From contig CAIIXF020000008.1 in assembly GCA_903813345.2 (NCBI GenBank), positions 6,271,341 to 6,335,340 on the forward strand: a DNA stretch of 64,000 nt. The letters run 5' to 3'. Shown here one piece after another: positions 12,808-27,263 of the stretch (its first letter is position 1; each line of letters begins with the position of its first letter). The stretch is from Owenia fusiformis (lineage: Eukaryota; Annelida; Polychaeta; Sabellida; Oweniidae). A program made the position numbers and the translations under genes. The notes under the pieces were generated by a model, which was not told where the DNA came from, searched no databases, and was given only the letters and a program-made list of their open reading frames with translations.

Positions 12808-13389
12808 TCATGAAAATAAATTAATAAATTAAAAAATGGATATAATTTTTCGCTGATTTCTCGTAACAAAATTATTTCATACATCTTCTCTTTACATTGA
12901 CATGGATTTTTACAATGTAGGACACTTGAAATTATTTGTAAAGCTAGGAAATGGGTCAAAAGTGAATTTCGCGAGACAAAAATGGCGGCCATTTTGAAAA
13001 TAGGCGAGCTTTTGAACCAGGAGTCATAGGGGAGTTTTCTGTATTGATGTTGAACAGAAATAACATAAAACAGGAATCCTATCGACAGAGGTTTTAAAAC
13101 ATGCCACTGTTATTGACGAAAAGTGGATTTCGCGAGTCAGATAGACAAATCAATGTTAACTAAAATGGCTGAAAATAAAAAATGGATATAATTTTTCGCT
13201 GATTTTTTGTAACAATATTATAACATATATCTACTCTTTACATTGACATGGATTTTTACAGTGTAGGACACCTGAAATTATTTGTAAAGCTAGGAAATGG
13301 GTCAAAAGTGAATTTCGTGAGACAAAAGTGACGGCCATTTTGAAAATAGGCGAGCTTTTGAACCAGGAGTCAAAGGTTAAAACGTGCCA

Positions 13390-13406
13390 CTATTGTTGAC
13401 GGACAG

Positions 13407-13441
<35 letters not shown>

Positions 13442-13447
13442 GACAAG
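13390..13447. repeat. GACA/GACG tetranucleotide microsatellite
   Basis: About ten GACA and GACG units in a row near 13397-13443, at the right edge of the array just before the inverted GCTCACC...GTGAGC end. Such GTCC/GTCT tails are common next to this type of invertebrate repeat. Confidence 0.85.
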
Positions 13448-13478
13448 TGAGTGATTGCAAAAGCTCACCATGTGAGCT

Positions 13479-13998
13479 AAAAATAGCATTTTGATGCTAC
13501 GTGATTGGGAAATAAAAAGTATTATTTTTGTATGTGTTTTATACTACATGTATTACAAATCTCTCATACATCCTTACATTTATATGTAAATGTAACATCT
13601 CATTTCACTTTAAGTACATATAAGACAGTTAGTACATGAGGAAATATGTACACAAATATTTTATGACTGAAATGTCAAGGTTGCTCTTACACGCTTTTCC
13701 ATTTTAAAACTGCAATCAAACGCCTAAATATCACACACATTTCTCACAACTGAGTTCCCAAAGAACAAATAAATGATGATAATAATCTTTCATACAAATT
13801 AACAATACTTTTATTAATACAGCTGTACAAGCCTGTAATTTAGTTATAAACTGCTTCGATTATTATCCACCACCCTCCCTTTGTTTAATGTACAAAAATA
13901 AGTCCTAGTCATCCAGCCTTTTATCCAAATGACTTCAAGTCTACTGCATCCCATATATAGATATTTTCTTTTGATCAATAATAATTTATACTCATATA
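13479..13998. other. 3' flank / 3' UTR of YIPF4
   Basis: AT-rich sequence downstream of the YIPF4 stop (the gene reads leftward). TTTATT near 13809 would be AATAAA on the minus strand, about 190 bases after the stop, and is a candidate poly(A) signal. No other gene is seen. Confidence 0.4.
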
Positions 13999-19806
<5,808 letters not shown>

Positions 19807-20030
19807 GTCAGTTCTCGTTAAAATTATGAAATCTCGCGCAAACGAAACTTCGGAAATTTCGATTTTCTAATCTATTACTCAATATATTTATAAACCTGAT
19901 ATCACATAATGATTGCTTATTTTATTCTCAAGTTTCCATTATACTATATTCTCATAAATCTTCCAAATATCCTAAAACGCTATGTTTACTTCCGGGTTAA
20001 AATATCGCGGGAAGAAAAAATTTGCAAAAG
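19807..20030 (-). promoter_or_regulatory. Probable YIPF4 promoter with ETS- and E2F-like sites
   Basis: Within 230 bp upstream of the YIPF4 ATG there is ACTTCCGGG at 19988-19996 (reverse complement CCCGGAAGT, an ETS consensus) and TCGCGGGAA at 20005-20013 (reverse complement TTCCCGCGA, an E2F-like site). A CTCGCGC word lies near 19832. CpG is locally enriched compared with the flanks. Assignment as promoter is inference from position and motif content. Confidence 0.5.
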
Positions 20031-20214
20031 TTGTTTGGAAAATATGCACAGTAAATTACAGTTTAGTCTAATATTGTAGCCCATCGAGTTCAATAGTGAG
20101 TATCCCTTGATTCCTTTAATACCATTTTATTAGGATTCACATTTTGTCTATAAATGATCACAGATTGTGAGACTTCACCATTCTTGAATATTTTGTGGCA
20201 TTTTCCCAGGATCA

Positions 20215-20320
20215 TCAGGACCTTATCATCATCATCATCATCATCAGATTCTGAGCTTGTAGGTCTTAACTAACAGTCCTGTTAATGCTCAGATCTTTAT
20301 TATTTATAGTTCATATTCAA
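20215..20320 (-). repeat. 3' UTR and simple-repeat tail of LINE B
   Basis: On the minus strand the RT ORF is followed by a short 3' UTR that ends in TGATGATGATGATGATGATG at about 20247-20228. Short tandem tails of this kind, instead of poly(A), are typical of CR1/L2-like non-LTR elements. Confidence 0.75.
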
Positions 20321-22315
20321 TTAAACTATATCATAGTGGTAAGTTTGCCAAAATCTGTCTAGCCTCCCTTTAAACTGATCTACACTGTCAGACATCACAA
20401 TCATCTCGGGAAGGCTGTTCCAGTCATCAATAACCCTGTTGCTGAAGGAGTTTCTTCTCACAGTAGTGTTGCAGTGATGCTTGTATAGCTTCAAGGAATG
20501 CCCTCTGGTGGTAGTGGTAGCCTTAGTAAAGAAGGAGCTTGGCTCTATTGTGTCGATTCCATTCATGATTTTAAAGACTTGGATCATGTCGCCCCTTCTG
20601 CGTCTATATTGAAGTGAATGTAGCTTTAGCTCTTTCAGTCTTTCTTGGTAGGGCTTATCCTTTATTCCAGGTATTAATTTAGTAGCTCGTCTTTGTATTT
20701 GCTCTATTTTTCTGTTATCGCCTAAGAATCTTGGATGCCAGATGCTATTTCCGTAGTCTAGAATTGGTCGGATCATGGATTTATACAGTGGAATTATATT
20801 TTCCTTTATGTGTGTGAAACTCCTTTTAATAATACCTAGTTTACTATTGGCTTTCTTAGCTACTTGACTAATATGTTGCTTAAACTTCAGTTCAGTGTCC
20901 ATGATCACTCCTAAGTCCTTTTGTTCTGACACTGATTCAATGTCTTTATCATCAAGTTTATACTTATGGTTCGTATTCATATTCTTTCCGCCTAGGTTTA
21001 GCACTTTGCACTTTTTTTGATTGAATCTCATTTGCCATTTATTTGACCAGTCTGTTAGAGTGTTTATATCTTGTTGGAGACTTTGCCGCTGTTCCTCAGT
21101 TTCACTTACTCCGTATAGTTTAGTATCATCCGCAAAAATCTTTATCGAGTTCCTGATCTTGTCTGGAGCATCGTTGATGTATATGATGAACAGGGACGGC
21201 CCCAAAACGGTTCCTTGAGGTATTCCGGAGGCCACTGGCTTTGGTGAGGATGTGCTAGTGTTAACTTTCACTGTCTGTGTCCTGTTTGTAAGAAAACCTC
21301 TTATCCACTGAAGTACATTACCTCTAATTCCAACACTTTCAAGTTTTTTTAGTAGTCTCTGGTAGGGCACGGTATCAAACGCTTTCGCCAGGTCAAAATA
21401 TATTGCGTCTAATCTTGTTCCATTGTCGAGTATCTCCGTCCACTTTTCCATTACAGTTAGGAGTTGCGTGATACATGATTTTCCTGGTAAAAATCCATAC
21501 TGTTCATCAGCGAAAAGTCCATTTTCAAGCATGTAATTTATAATATCATCCCTTATAATGGATTCTAGTAACTTGCAACACACGCTAGTTAAACTGATGG
21601 GTCTGTAGTTCTCTGCTAGATCTCTTTGGCCACTTTTGTGTATTGCGACAATCTCAGCCTCCCGCCAGTCCTTGGGGACGTCTCCTGTGTTCAGTGACTT
21701 GTTGAAAATTATTGTTAGGGCTTTGGCTATTGAAGGTGCAGTTTCCTTGAGTACCCTTGGGTGAATGCTATCTGGTCCAGGTGACTTAAAAGGCCTCAGG
21801 TTCTTGAGCTTTCTCATTACTTTATCATATGTAATGTCAATAGTTGTCAGTTGTTGGCCTTTACTTCTATCTTCAATTATGGGTATGTTATCAAGTGTCT
21901 CTTCAGTGAAAACACTCGCGAAGTAGTCATTCAGTAGGTTCGATTTCTCATGGTCATTATCACAGTAGGTTCCATCTTTATCTCGTAGGTCAGGTATTCT
22001 AGATTTCGGCTTAATTTTCGAGTTAACATAATTGTAGAAGATTTTGGGATTCTGCTTTGATTTCCTTGCTATTTCATGTTCAAAGGCTTTATTCAATTGT
22101 CTAGTTTGTTTTCTTAGTTTGTTACTTTCTCGTCTTGCGTTTTCATAGTCCTTTCCATCCTTAGTTTTCAGGTATCTCTTCCATGTTGACAGTTTTTTCC
22201 TATACTGCTTCAGTGCATTTTTGTCCATATAGATGTTTTTCCTTTTGTCAGATTTTGGGCTAATAAAGGGGACATTACTGTCATCATCATCATGATAGAT
22301 ATGAAGGCCATCCAA
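20321..22315 (-). CDS. Reverse transcriptase ORF of a 5'-truncated non-LTR retrotransposon (LINE B)
   Basis: An uninterrupted frame of 664 codons covers a basic linker (RKQTRQLNKAFEHEIARK) and a complete RT: GPDSIHPRVLKE, NYRPISLTSVCCK, IYFDLAKAFDTV, SGIPQGTVLGPSLF and KIFADDTKLYG, followed by a thumb with RPILDYGNSIWHP and RRATKLIP. The first codon of the open frame is TTG, and no endonuclease domain is present, so the 5' part of ORF2 is missing. The left edge of the insertion lies about 22320, next to the 3' UTR of LINE C. The protein is clearly different from LINE A and LINE C but belongs to the same broad CR1/Jockey-like group. Confidence 0.9.
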   Translation of the reverse strand: MDGLHIYHDDDDSNVPFISPKSDKRKNIYMDKNALKQYRKKLSTWKRYLKTKDGKDYENARRESNKLRKQTRQLNKAFEHEIARKSKQNPKIFYNYVNSKIKPKSRIPDLRDKDGTYCDNDHEKSNLLNDYFASVFTEETLDNIPIIEDRSKGQQLTTIDITYDKVMRKLKNLRPFKSPGPDSIHPRVLKETAPSIAKALTIIFNKSLNTGDVPKDWREAEIVAIHKSGQRDLAENYRPISLTSVCCKLLESIIRDDIINYMLENGLFADEQYGFLPGKSCITQLLTVMEKWTEILDNGTRLDAIYFDLAKAFDTVPYQRLLKKLESVGIRGNVLQWIRGFLTNRTQTVKVNTSTSSPKPVASGIPQGTVLGPSLFIIYINDAPDKIRNSIKIFADDTKLYGVSETEEQRQSLQQDINTLTDWSNKWQMRFNQKKCKVLNLGGKNMNTNHKYKLDDKDIESVSEQKDLGVIMDTELKFKQHISQVAKKANSKLGIIKRSFTHIKENIIPLYKSMIRPILDYGNSIWHPRFLGDNRKIEQIQRRATKLIPGIKDKPYQERLKELKLHSLQYRRRRGDMIQVFKIMNGIDTIEPSSFFTKATTTTRGHSLKLYKHHCNTTVRRNSFSNRVIDDWNSLPEMIVMSDSVDQFKGRLDRFWQTYHYDIV

Positions 22316-22320
22316 AATTT

Positions 22321-22571
22321 TTCATAGGTACCATTCACTGTGTCAGGTATCAGATCGGGGTGTCTCAGATCTCATGAATTTGATTATCATACAGACACGA
22401 AAAGAGTTCATCCACCTCCCACTCACTTTATAAGATTATAAGATTATAAGTGAATTACGATTTATAGGCATGCTTGCCTGTTAATCGATCATTGCAAGGA
22501 CCTCATTGTCCTTAGATTGTTGCATAAAAAGTTAAAATTCAAAACTAAGTAGTCTTGCAGAAGAAGAACAA
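22321..22571 (-). repeat. 3' UTR and tail of LINE C
   Basis: Downstream of the LINE C stop on the minus strand the sequence runs through a short UTR to a repeat of ATCTTATA-type units near 22452-22430 (seen on the plus strand as TTATAAGATTATAAGATTATA). I take this as the microsatellite-like 3' end of the element. Confidence 0.5.
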
Positions 22572-25565
22572 CTACCTATGTACATAGCCATAATCAATGT
22601 TGTGGTCTAATTTCATTGGATGATCCATCCAGTGTTTGTCTAGCCTGTTTTTGAAAGTGTTGGTATTATCAGCCCTAATTACGAATTCAGGGAGTGCATT
22701 CCATTGTCTTATCACTCGCTGGCTGAAGGTGTTTTGTCTGTTTGTCGTTGAGCAGTGGAATTTTCTGAGCATCTGTGTGTTTGCTCTTCTTAGTGTTGGT
22801 CCTGTGTTTCTATTCTGTTGCATTGGGAATATGTCTAGGCTATTCACATCATATAAGTTGTTCATATACTTGAAAGTTTCTATTATGTCGCCTCTAAGTC
22901 TCCTATAGGCTAGGGTTGTTAGATCTAAAGTTCTGAGCCTTTCTGAATACGATAATTCTCTCAGGGATGGGATAATACGTGTAGCTCTTCTTTGCACATT
23001 TTCAATAAGTTCTATGTTTTTCTTGGTGAATGGATTCCAGACTGAGTTTGCAAATTCTAGTTTTGGTCTTATAAGTCCATTGAAGAGAAGCTTAAAAGAT
23101 TCAAGGTCCCAGTAAACGTATGTCCTCTTGATCATCCCTACAGCTTGGTTGGCTTTGTTCACTATTTTACTGATGTGTTGGTTAAAATTCAGGTTAGAGT
23201 CTATAAAGACCCCCAAGTCTCTTTCACAGGTAGAGTTGTTTAGGGGGATTTCTTCTCCTGTGTTTATGTCTTTCATATTGTAACTCATGGCCTTGTTGGT
23301 TCTGCCTATGTGTAAAACTGAACATTTTTGTGCATTGAACTTTAGGTTCCACTTTTTGGCCCAGTCCTGGATTGAGTCAAGGTCGTGTTGGAGCATATTT
23401 CTATCTGCTGGATCCTTCACTATCCTGTATAGTTTGGTGTCGTCGGCAAATAGAGTGATATTGCTATGTTTTATTGTGTCTGGCATGTCGTTTACGTAGA
23501 GGACATAGAGAAGCGGCCCGAGCACACTTCCCTGAGCTATACCAGAGCCTACGTGGGTCCACGGGGCTGCTTTACCATTCAGAACTACCCTCTGTTGTCT
23601 TTCTGTTACAAAGGAGGACATCCACTTAAGAGCTTTGCCTCTTATTCCTAATGTTTTAAGCTTGGAGAGCAGGCGCTGATGGGGCACGGAATCAAACGCT
23701 TTCGCGTAATCCATATATATTGCATCTACAGCGCCCCCTGTGTCGATGATCTTAGACCAGTTCTCAAGCATGGCTAGTAGATTAGTTGAGCAGGATCTAT
23801 TGGGAAGGAATCCATGTTGTGTAGTTGTTAGTAGCTTGTTGCTCTGTAGATGTTGGAGTAGTTGTGGGCGTATTATGTTCTCGAGAATTTTGCATACCGT
23901 GCTGGTAAGGCTAACTGGGCGGTAGTTTGTAGGGGAGGATCTGGTGCCTTTCTTGAATATGGGTGTGATATTGGCTCTTCTCCAGTCCATAGGCAAGTAA
24001 CCTTCGTCGACTGACTTGGTGAAGAGGAGGTAGATGGGTTGGGTTAGTACATCAGCTAATTCCTTCAGGATTCGTCCGCTTATGTTATCAGGCCCTGGTG
24101 ATTTGTTGGTTTTAGTTGTTTCTAGTTGTAGTTTTACATCTTCTTCTGACACTGTCCATTCATCTATGTAGGATCCAATATATATGAAGTCCATTGACGG
24201 TATGTTCTCTACGTCCTCGATGGTAAATACTCCAGAGAAAAAATCATTTAGTATATTAGCCTTCTGCTCATCTGAATCTGTCTTAGTGCCATCACCTTTA
24301 TCTAAGTCTGGTATTCCATTCCTTGATTTTGTCTGATGATTTGCATATTTCCAGAAGAGCTTTGGGTTAGATTTGGCAGCTTTGGCTATCTTCTTCTCAT
24401 ACTTCCGTATTGATTTCCTTATTTCAGATTTTGCTTGTTTGCTTGCTATTTTGTATGTCATTTTGTCATGCTCTGTTAGTGTTCCATATTTGGATTTACG
24501 TTTCATTTTATTGAAGGCTCTTCTTTTTGTTCTAATTGATTTAAGACAGTCACTGTTCATCCAGGGTGATTTTCTTTTGTTTGGGATAATTGTAGGTATG
24601 TTTTTTTCAGATGTTTCTTCTAATTTATTTTTGAAGATGTTCCAGCATTCCTCTGTGTTTTTCTCTTGGAAGAGAAGTTTCCAGTCTATATTGAGATCTT
24701 CTTTCATTGCTGTAAAGTTGGCTTTGTCTATGAGCTGTATTGGTTTGGTGGGTGGAATGTATTTTACCCCGCAGTTCATCTCCATGGTCAGTATGCAATG
24801 ATCACTCTTTCCAATAGGAGAGGCTGTTTTGTTGTTGTATATTGTGTCTTCTTCGTTTGTGATTATAAGGTCGAGTAGGCTTGGTACTTGTCCATCTCTG
24901 AATCTTGTTGGAGTCAGTTGATGTTGTATTAGGTAGTTGTCATCTATTTCATCAATGAGGCGTTGGGCGGTGTCATGGTTCGTTCCTGGTTTTATCATTT
25001 TTAGTTCCCAGTCAATTGTTGGTAGGTTAAAATCACCTAATATCAGTAGGTATCTTGGATTCTGACTGCATATTGTACTTATCTGACCTAGTAGATTGGT
25101 GGAGTTGTCCTGTGTACTATTTGGGCTTCTATATAGACACCCTATTGTGGCTTTGTTCCTATCCGATCCAATGCTTATCCATATTGCTTCGTTGCTTTTG
25201 TCTTGTACTTGGATTTGGGAACATTGTAGATTTGATTTTACATAGATGGCAGTGCCTCTTGTATTTTCAGTAGTTATATTGTGGTAGCATTCATATGAAT
25301 CGATTTTGATTTCACATTCCATCAAGGGGTCTCTTAAATTCTTTGGTTTAATTTCTGTGAGAGCTATTACATCCGGCTCTTCTGTGTCTACTACTAATTT
25401 GAGCTCATTTTTCTTGTTCATTAGTGAGTCACAATTAGTGTACAATACTTTAAGACTAGGTTTACTAGAGATTTCATTTTCTTGTCTTGTATTTTTTATC
25501 CTATTTACAGGCGGGTCATTTACATTATTTACATTATCTACACTATGTACAGTTTTGTTGTCTAG
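22572..25565 (-). CDS. LINE C ORF2: endonuclease plus reverse transcriptase
   Basis: The open frame runs 997 codons from the UGA that ends ORF1. It begins with about 40 unstructured residues without a Met, then enters an AP-type endonuclease at LYTNCDSLMNKKNEL, with TEIKPKN, LLILGDFNLPTIDWE and the terminal SDHCILTM catalytic motif. A linker and complete RT follow: GPDNISGRILKELAD, NYRPVSLTSTVCK, IYMDYAKAFDSV, SGIAQGSVLGPLLY and LFADDTKLYRI. There are no internal stops. It is in the same frame as ORF1, and the first ATG after the ORF1 stop is in NCDSLMNKK, already inside the endonuclease, so translation by reinitiation there would clip the domain. The element looks recently active. Confidence 0.93.
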   Translation of the reverse strand, partial: LDNKTVHSVDNVNNVNDPPVNRIKNTRQENEISSKPSLKVLYTNCDSLMNKKNELKLVVDTEEPDVIALTEIKPKNLRDPLMECEIKIDSYECYHNITTENTRGTAIYVKSNLQCSQIQVQDKSNEAIWISIGSDRNKATIGCLYRSPNSTQDNSTNLLGQISTICSQNPRYLLILGDFNLPTIDWELKMIKPGTNHDTAQRLIDEIDDNYLIQHQLTPTRFRDGQVPSLLDLIITNEEDTIYNNKTASPIGKSDHCILTMEMNCGVKYIPPTKPIQLIDKANFTAMKEDLNIDWKLLFQEKNTEECWNIFKNKLEETSEKNIPTIIPNKRKSPWMNSDCLKSIRTKRRAFNKMKRKSKYGTLTEHDKMTYKIASKQAKSEIRKSIRKYEKKIAKAAKSNPKLFWKYANHQTKSRNGIPDLDKGDGTKTDSDEQKANILNDFFSGVFTIEDVENIPSMDFIYIGSYIDEWTVSEEDVKLQLETTKTNKSPGPDNISGRILKELADVLTQPIYLLFTKSVDEGYLPMDWRRANITPIFKKGTRSSPTNYRPVSLTSTVCKILENIIRPQLLQHLQSNKLLTTTQHGFLPNRSCSTNLLAMLENWSKIIDTGGAVDAIYMDYAKAFDSVPHQRLLSKLKTLGIRGKALKWMSSFVTERQQRVVLNGKAAPWTHVGSGIAQGSVLGPLLYVLYVNDMPDTIKHSNITLFADDTKLYRIVKDPADRNMLQHDLDSIQDWAKKWNLKFNAQKCSVLHIGRTNKAMSYNMKDINTGEEIPLNNSTCERDLGVFIDSNLNFNQHISKIVNKANQAVGMIKRTYVYWDLESFKLLFNGLIRPKLEFANSVWNPFTKKNIELIENVQRRATRIIPSLRELSYSERLRTLDLTTLAYRRLRGDIIETFKYMNNLYDVNSLDIFPMQQNRNTGPTLRRANTQMLRKFHCSTTNRQNTFSQRVIRQWNALPEFVIRADNTNTFKNRLDKHWMDHPMKLDHNIDYGYVHR

Positions 25566-27263
25566 TCAATGTTGATGGTTTATTGGCTCTTCATACGTTG
25601 ACACTGGTGGATGTCTAGGGTTGTCTTCCCTTCTATTGTTGTTGTGGGTTGGCTGCTCACTGGTATTGAATGTACCTGGTTTTGGTGTACTGCTCCGTTG
25701 TTTTGAGGTTTGAGTTGCTGGTTCATGGTAGCTTGATTGTGATATAATCTCTGCTCTGCTTGGGTTAGAGTATTTTGGTGATTGACCCTTTTGTGTGGTT
25801 ACAGTGGGGTGATATATGTCACTTTCAAGGGATTTCTTATTTTCAAGTCTGCTTCTCAGGTCTGAGGTTTGCTTCGAATTAGGGAGGAGGTAAGTGGCCC
25901 TTTCCATCTCAGTATCAGAATCTAAGTTGTCGTTTTCATCACTCGAGATAAGGTCTTCTGTTGTGTCAATTGGAAATGTATTTTCACGTCTGGGGTGTGG
26001 CCTTTGTGTCGTTCTACGTGCAGTTTGTGGCTTTCTGATGATTTTTCCATCTCTTATGATCAAGTTGAATTCTCCATTTTCCAACCTTTGTTTTCTTTCC
26101 TGTCTAAGGTTGTAGGCTGTTTGTCTTTCGCATGGGGTCATATCAGCTTGTATATAAGTTCTTCCCCATCTTCCACTCTTCCTGAGTTTGGGCGCCGCCT
26201 TGAGTACATCGTTTCTACTGGTTGAATTTTCAAAGATGACTAGAAGTGGCCTGTTTCTATCACTGTTTCGTGCTCCAAGTCTTGTTGTTTTTGCGATTCT
26301 AACGTCTTCTATTGATAGTTGGTATTCGATGATGTCACTTACAAGTTGGTAGTCAGCCAATTGTCTTTGCCTCGGTGTGTCTAGTTCACTCTCTGGAACA
26401 TTTGTCATCACTAGGTTGTTTTTTCTGCGTTCTCTCTCTTGGAGTTCATCTAGTATTGTTGGACTATCCTGAGATTTAGTGACTAGGGTTTTCATTTCTA
26501 CTATGTTGTTTTGGATTTCAGCCATTTTGCTGTCTTTGGAATCGTCGTGTATGCTATTTCTGACTTGCGAACTTACTTCCTCTATTTTCTCAGTTATGTA
26601 GCTCATATTCTGTTTTAGTGCTCTTGTGTTTCTATCGATTTTAGAGTCAATGTCAACACTGTTTAGCTTAGTACATAGTTCCTTAAGTTTTTCATGGAGA
26701 TTGTCAACTTTTGACTGTGTGTCAGCATTGAGTTTGGAAGATTTCCGGTCCCATATATTTAGTTTCTCGTCAATCTGGGCCTTGGTCAGGTACATCATTT
26801 TTTTGCAGGATTCATCGATTTTCATCAAGATCATGGACTTAAGAGAATCTAGGTCTTCACCATCATTCCCCTGAGTAGAGAGTTTGTTTTTAACTTTGGC
26901 CTCACAAGTACGGCAATACCAGTGCAAGTCTTGGTAGCTGTGGAGTGCTTTCCACATTGGTTTGGTCACATTATGGCATTTCAAACATCCCCATTTTCTG
27001 CAATATTCACATTCAAGTATACTAGGGGTTTTCTGGCAGTATTCACATTTGCTTGTTTTGTTTTCTGTTTCCTTATGTTTAGTACCATCTTGTGAAGCCT
27101 GGTTGTTTTCTCTCAGTGGTTCTCTGTGGTCAGAGTTTTGGCTGTCATAAAAGGGGAGATCTTGTTCCTGATCTAACTTTTCTGTGCTTTCAGGAGCTGA
27201 GGTATTGCTTGCACTATGTATTAGGTAGAAAAAACAGGCTTGTATCTTAGTAAATCTAAGCCT
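25566..27263 (-). CDS. LINE C ORF1: PHD-like zinc finger and coiled-coil RNA-binding protein
   Basis: The frame is open from 27263 to a UGA at 25568-25566. Near its start is a cysteine cluster (C-x2-C, C-x2-C, C-x2-C/H, W-x-C-x2-C; about 27046-26893) of the PHD type found in ORF1 proteins of CR1-like elements. Next come a long charged helix-prone region, likely coiled coil, and a segment like LINE ORF1 nucleic-acid-binding domains (RRKNNLVMTNVPES, DVRIAKTTRLG, RPLLVIFENSTSRNDVLK). The C-terminus is polar and disordered. No ATG precedes the zinc finger, so the true start is either lost by 5' truncation near 27265 or non-AUG. It ends UGA CUA G directly into ORF2 in the same frame. Confidence 0.85.
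   Translation of the reverse strand, partial: RLRFTKIQACFFYLIHSASNTSAPESTEKLDQEQDLPFYDSQNSDHREPLRENNQASQDGTKHKETENKTSKCEYCQKTPSILECEYCRKWGCLKCHNVTKPMWKALHSYQDLHWYCRTCEAKVKNKLSTQGNDGEDLDSLKSMILMKIDESCKKMMYLTKAQIDEKLNIWDRKSSKLNADTQSKVDNLHEKLKELCTKLNSVDIDSKIDRNTRALKQNMSYITEKIEEVSSQVRNSIHDDSKDSKMAEIQNNIVEMKTLVTKSQDSPTILDELQERERRKNNLVMTNVPESELDTPRQRQLADYQLVSDIIEYQLSIEDVRIAKTTRLGARNSDRNRPLLVIFENSTSRNDVLKAAPKLRKSGRWGRTYIQADMTPCERQTAYNLRQERKQRLENGEFNLIIRDGKIIRKPQTARRTTQRPHPRRENTFPIDTTEDLISSDENDNLDSDTEMERATYLLPNSKQTSDLRSRLENKKSLESDIYHPTVTTQKGQSPKYSNPSRAEIISQSSYHEPATQTSKQRSSTPKPGTFNTSEQPTHNNNRREDNPRHPPVSTYEEPINHQH

Larger units (their letters stand above)
7929..12810. mobile_element. 4.88 kb DNA transposon with about 590-bp TIRs and a PIN/FEN-like gene
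   Basis: The left end (about 7929-8523) and the right end (about 12226-12810) are long inverted copies of each other, starting TCCTGTCCCTAGCCTCTCTG just inside each tip and running through the same landmarks in order. The trinucleotide TGA flanks both sides (7926-7928 and 12811-12813). The insertion lies in a tandem repeat that survives elsewhere in the window: joining the flanks across one TGA recreates the AAAATGGCTGAAAATAAA seen intact near 7582 and 13162. The interior carries one decayed gene (9490-11660). I cannot match it to a named superfamily; the core looks like a PIN/FEN nuclease rather than a DDE transposase. Confidence 0.8.
7131..13478. repeat. Interrupted tandem repeat with a unit of about 340 bp, ending in a GACA/GACG microsatellite
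   Basis: Units beginning near AACAGATATAATTTTT recur at about 7143, 7262 and 7600 and, beyond the large insertion, at about 12836 and 13182. Each contains shared blocks such as AAATTATTTGTAAAGCTAGG and ATCCTATCGACAGAGG. The array starts with GCTCACATGGTGAC at 7131 and finishes with an inverted copy, GTCCGTC-like microsatellite plus GCTCACCATGTGAGC, at 13463-13477, so the whole may be an older TIR element. It is split by the 4.88 kb element at 7929-12810. Confidence 0.7.

Noticed and set aside
21021-26874. Plus-strand ORFs across the LINEs
   Set aside because: All are antisense shadows of the RT, endonuclease and ORF1 frames; none shows a family signature.
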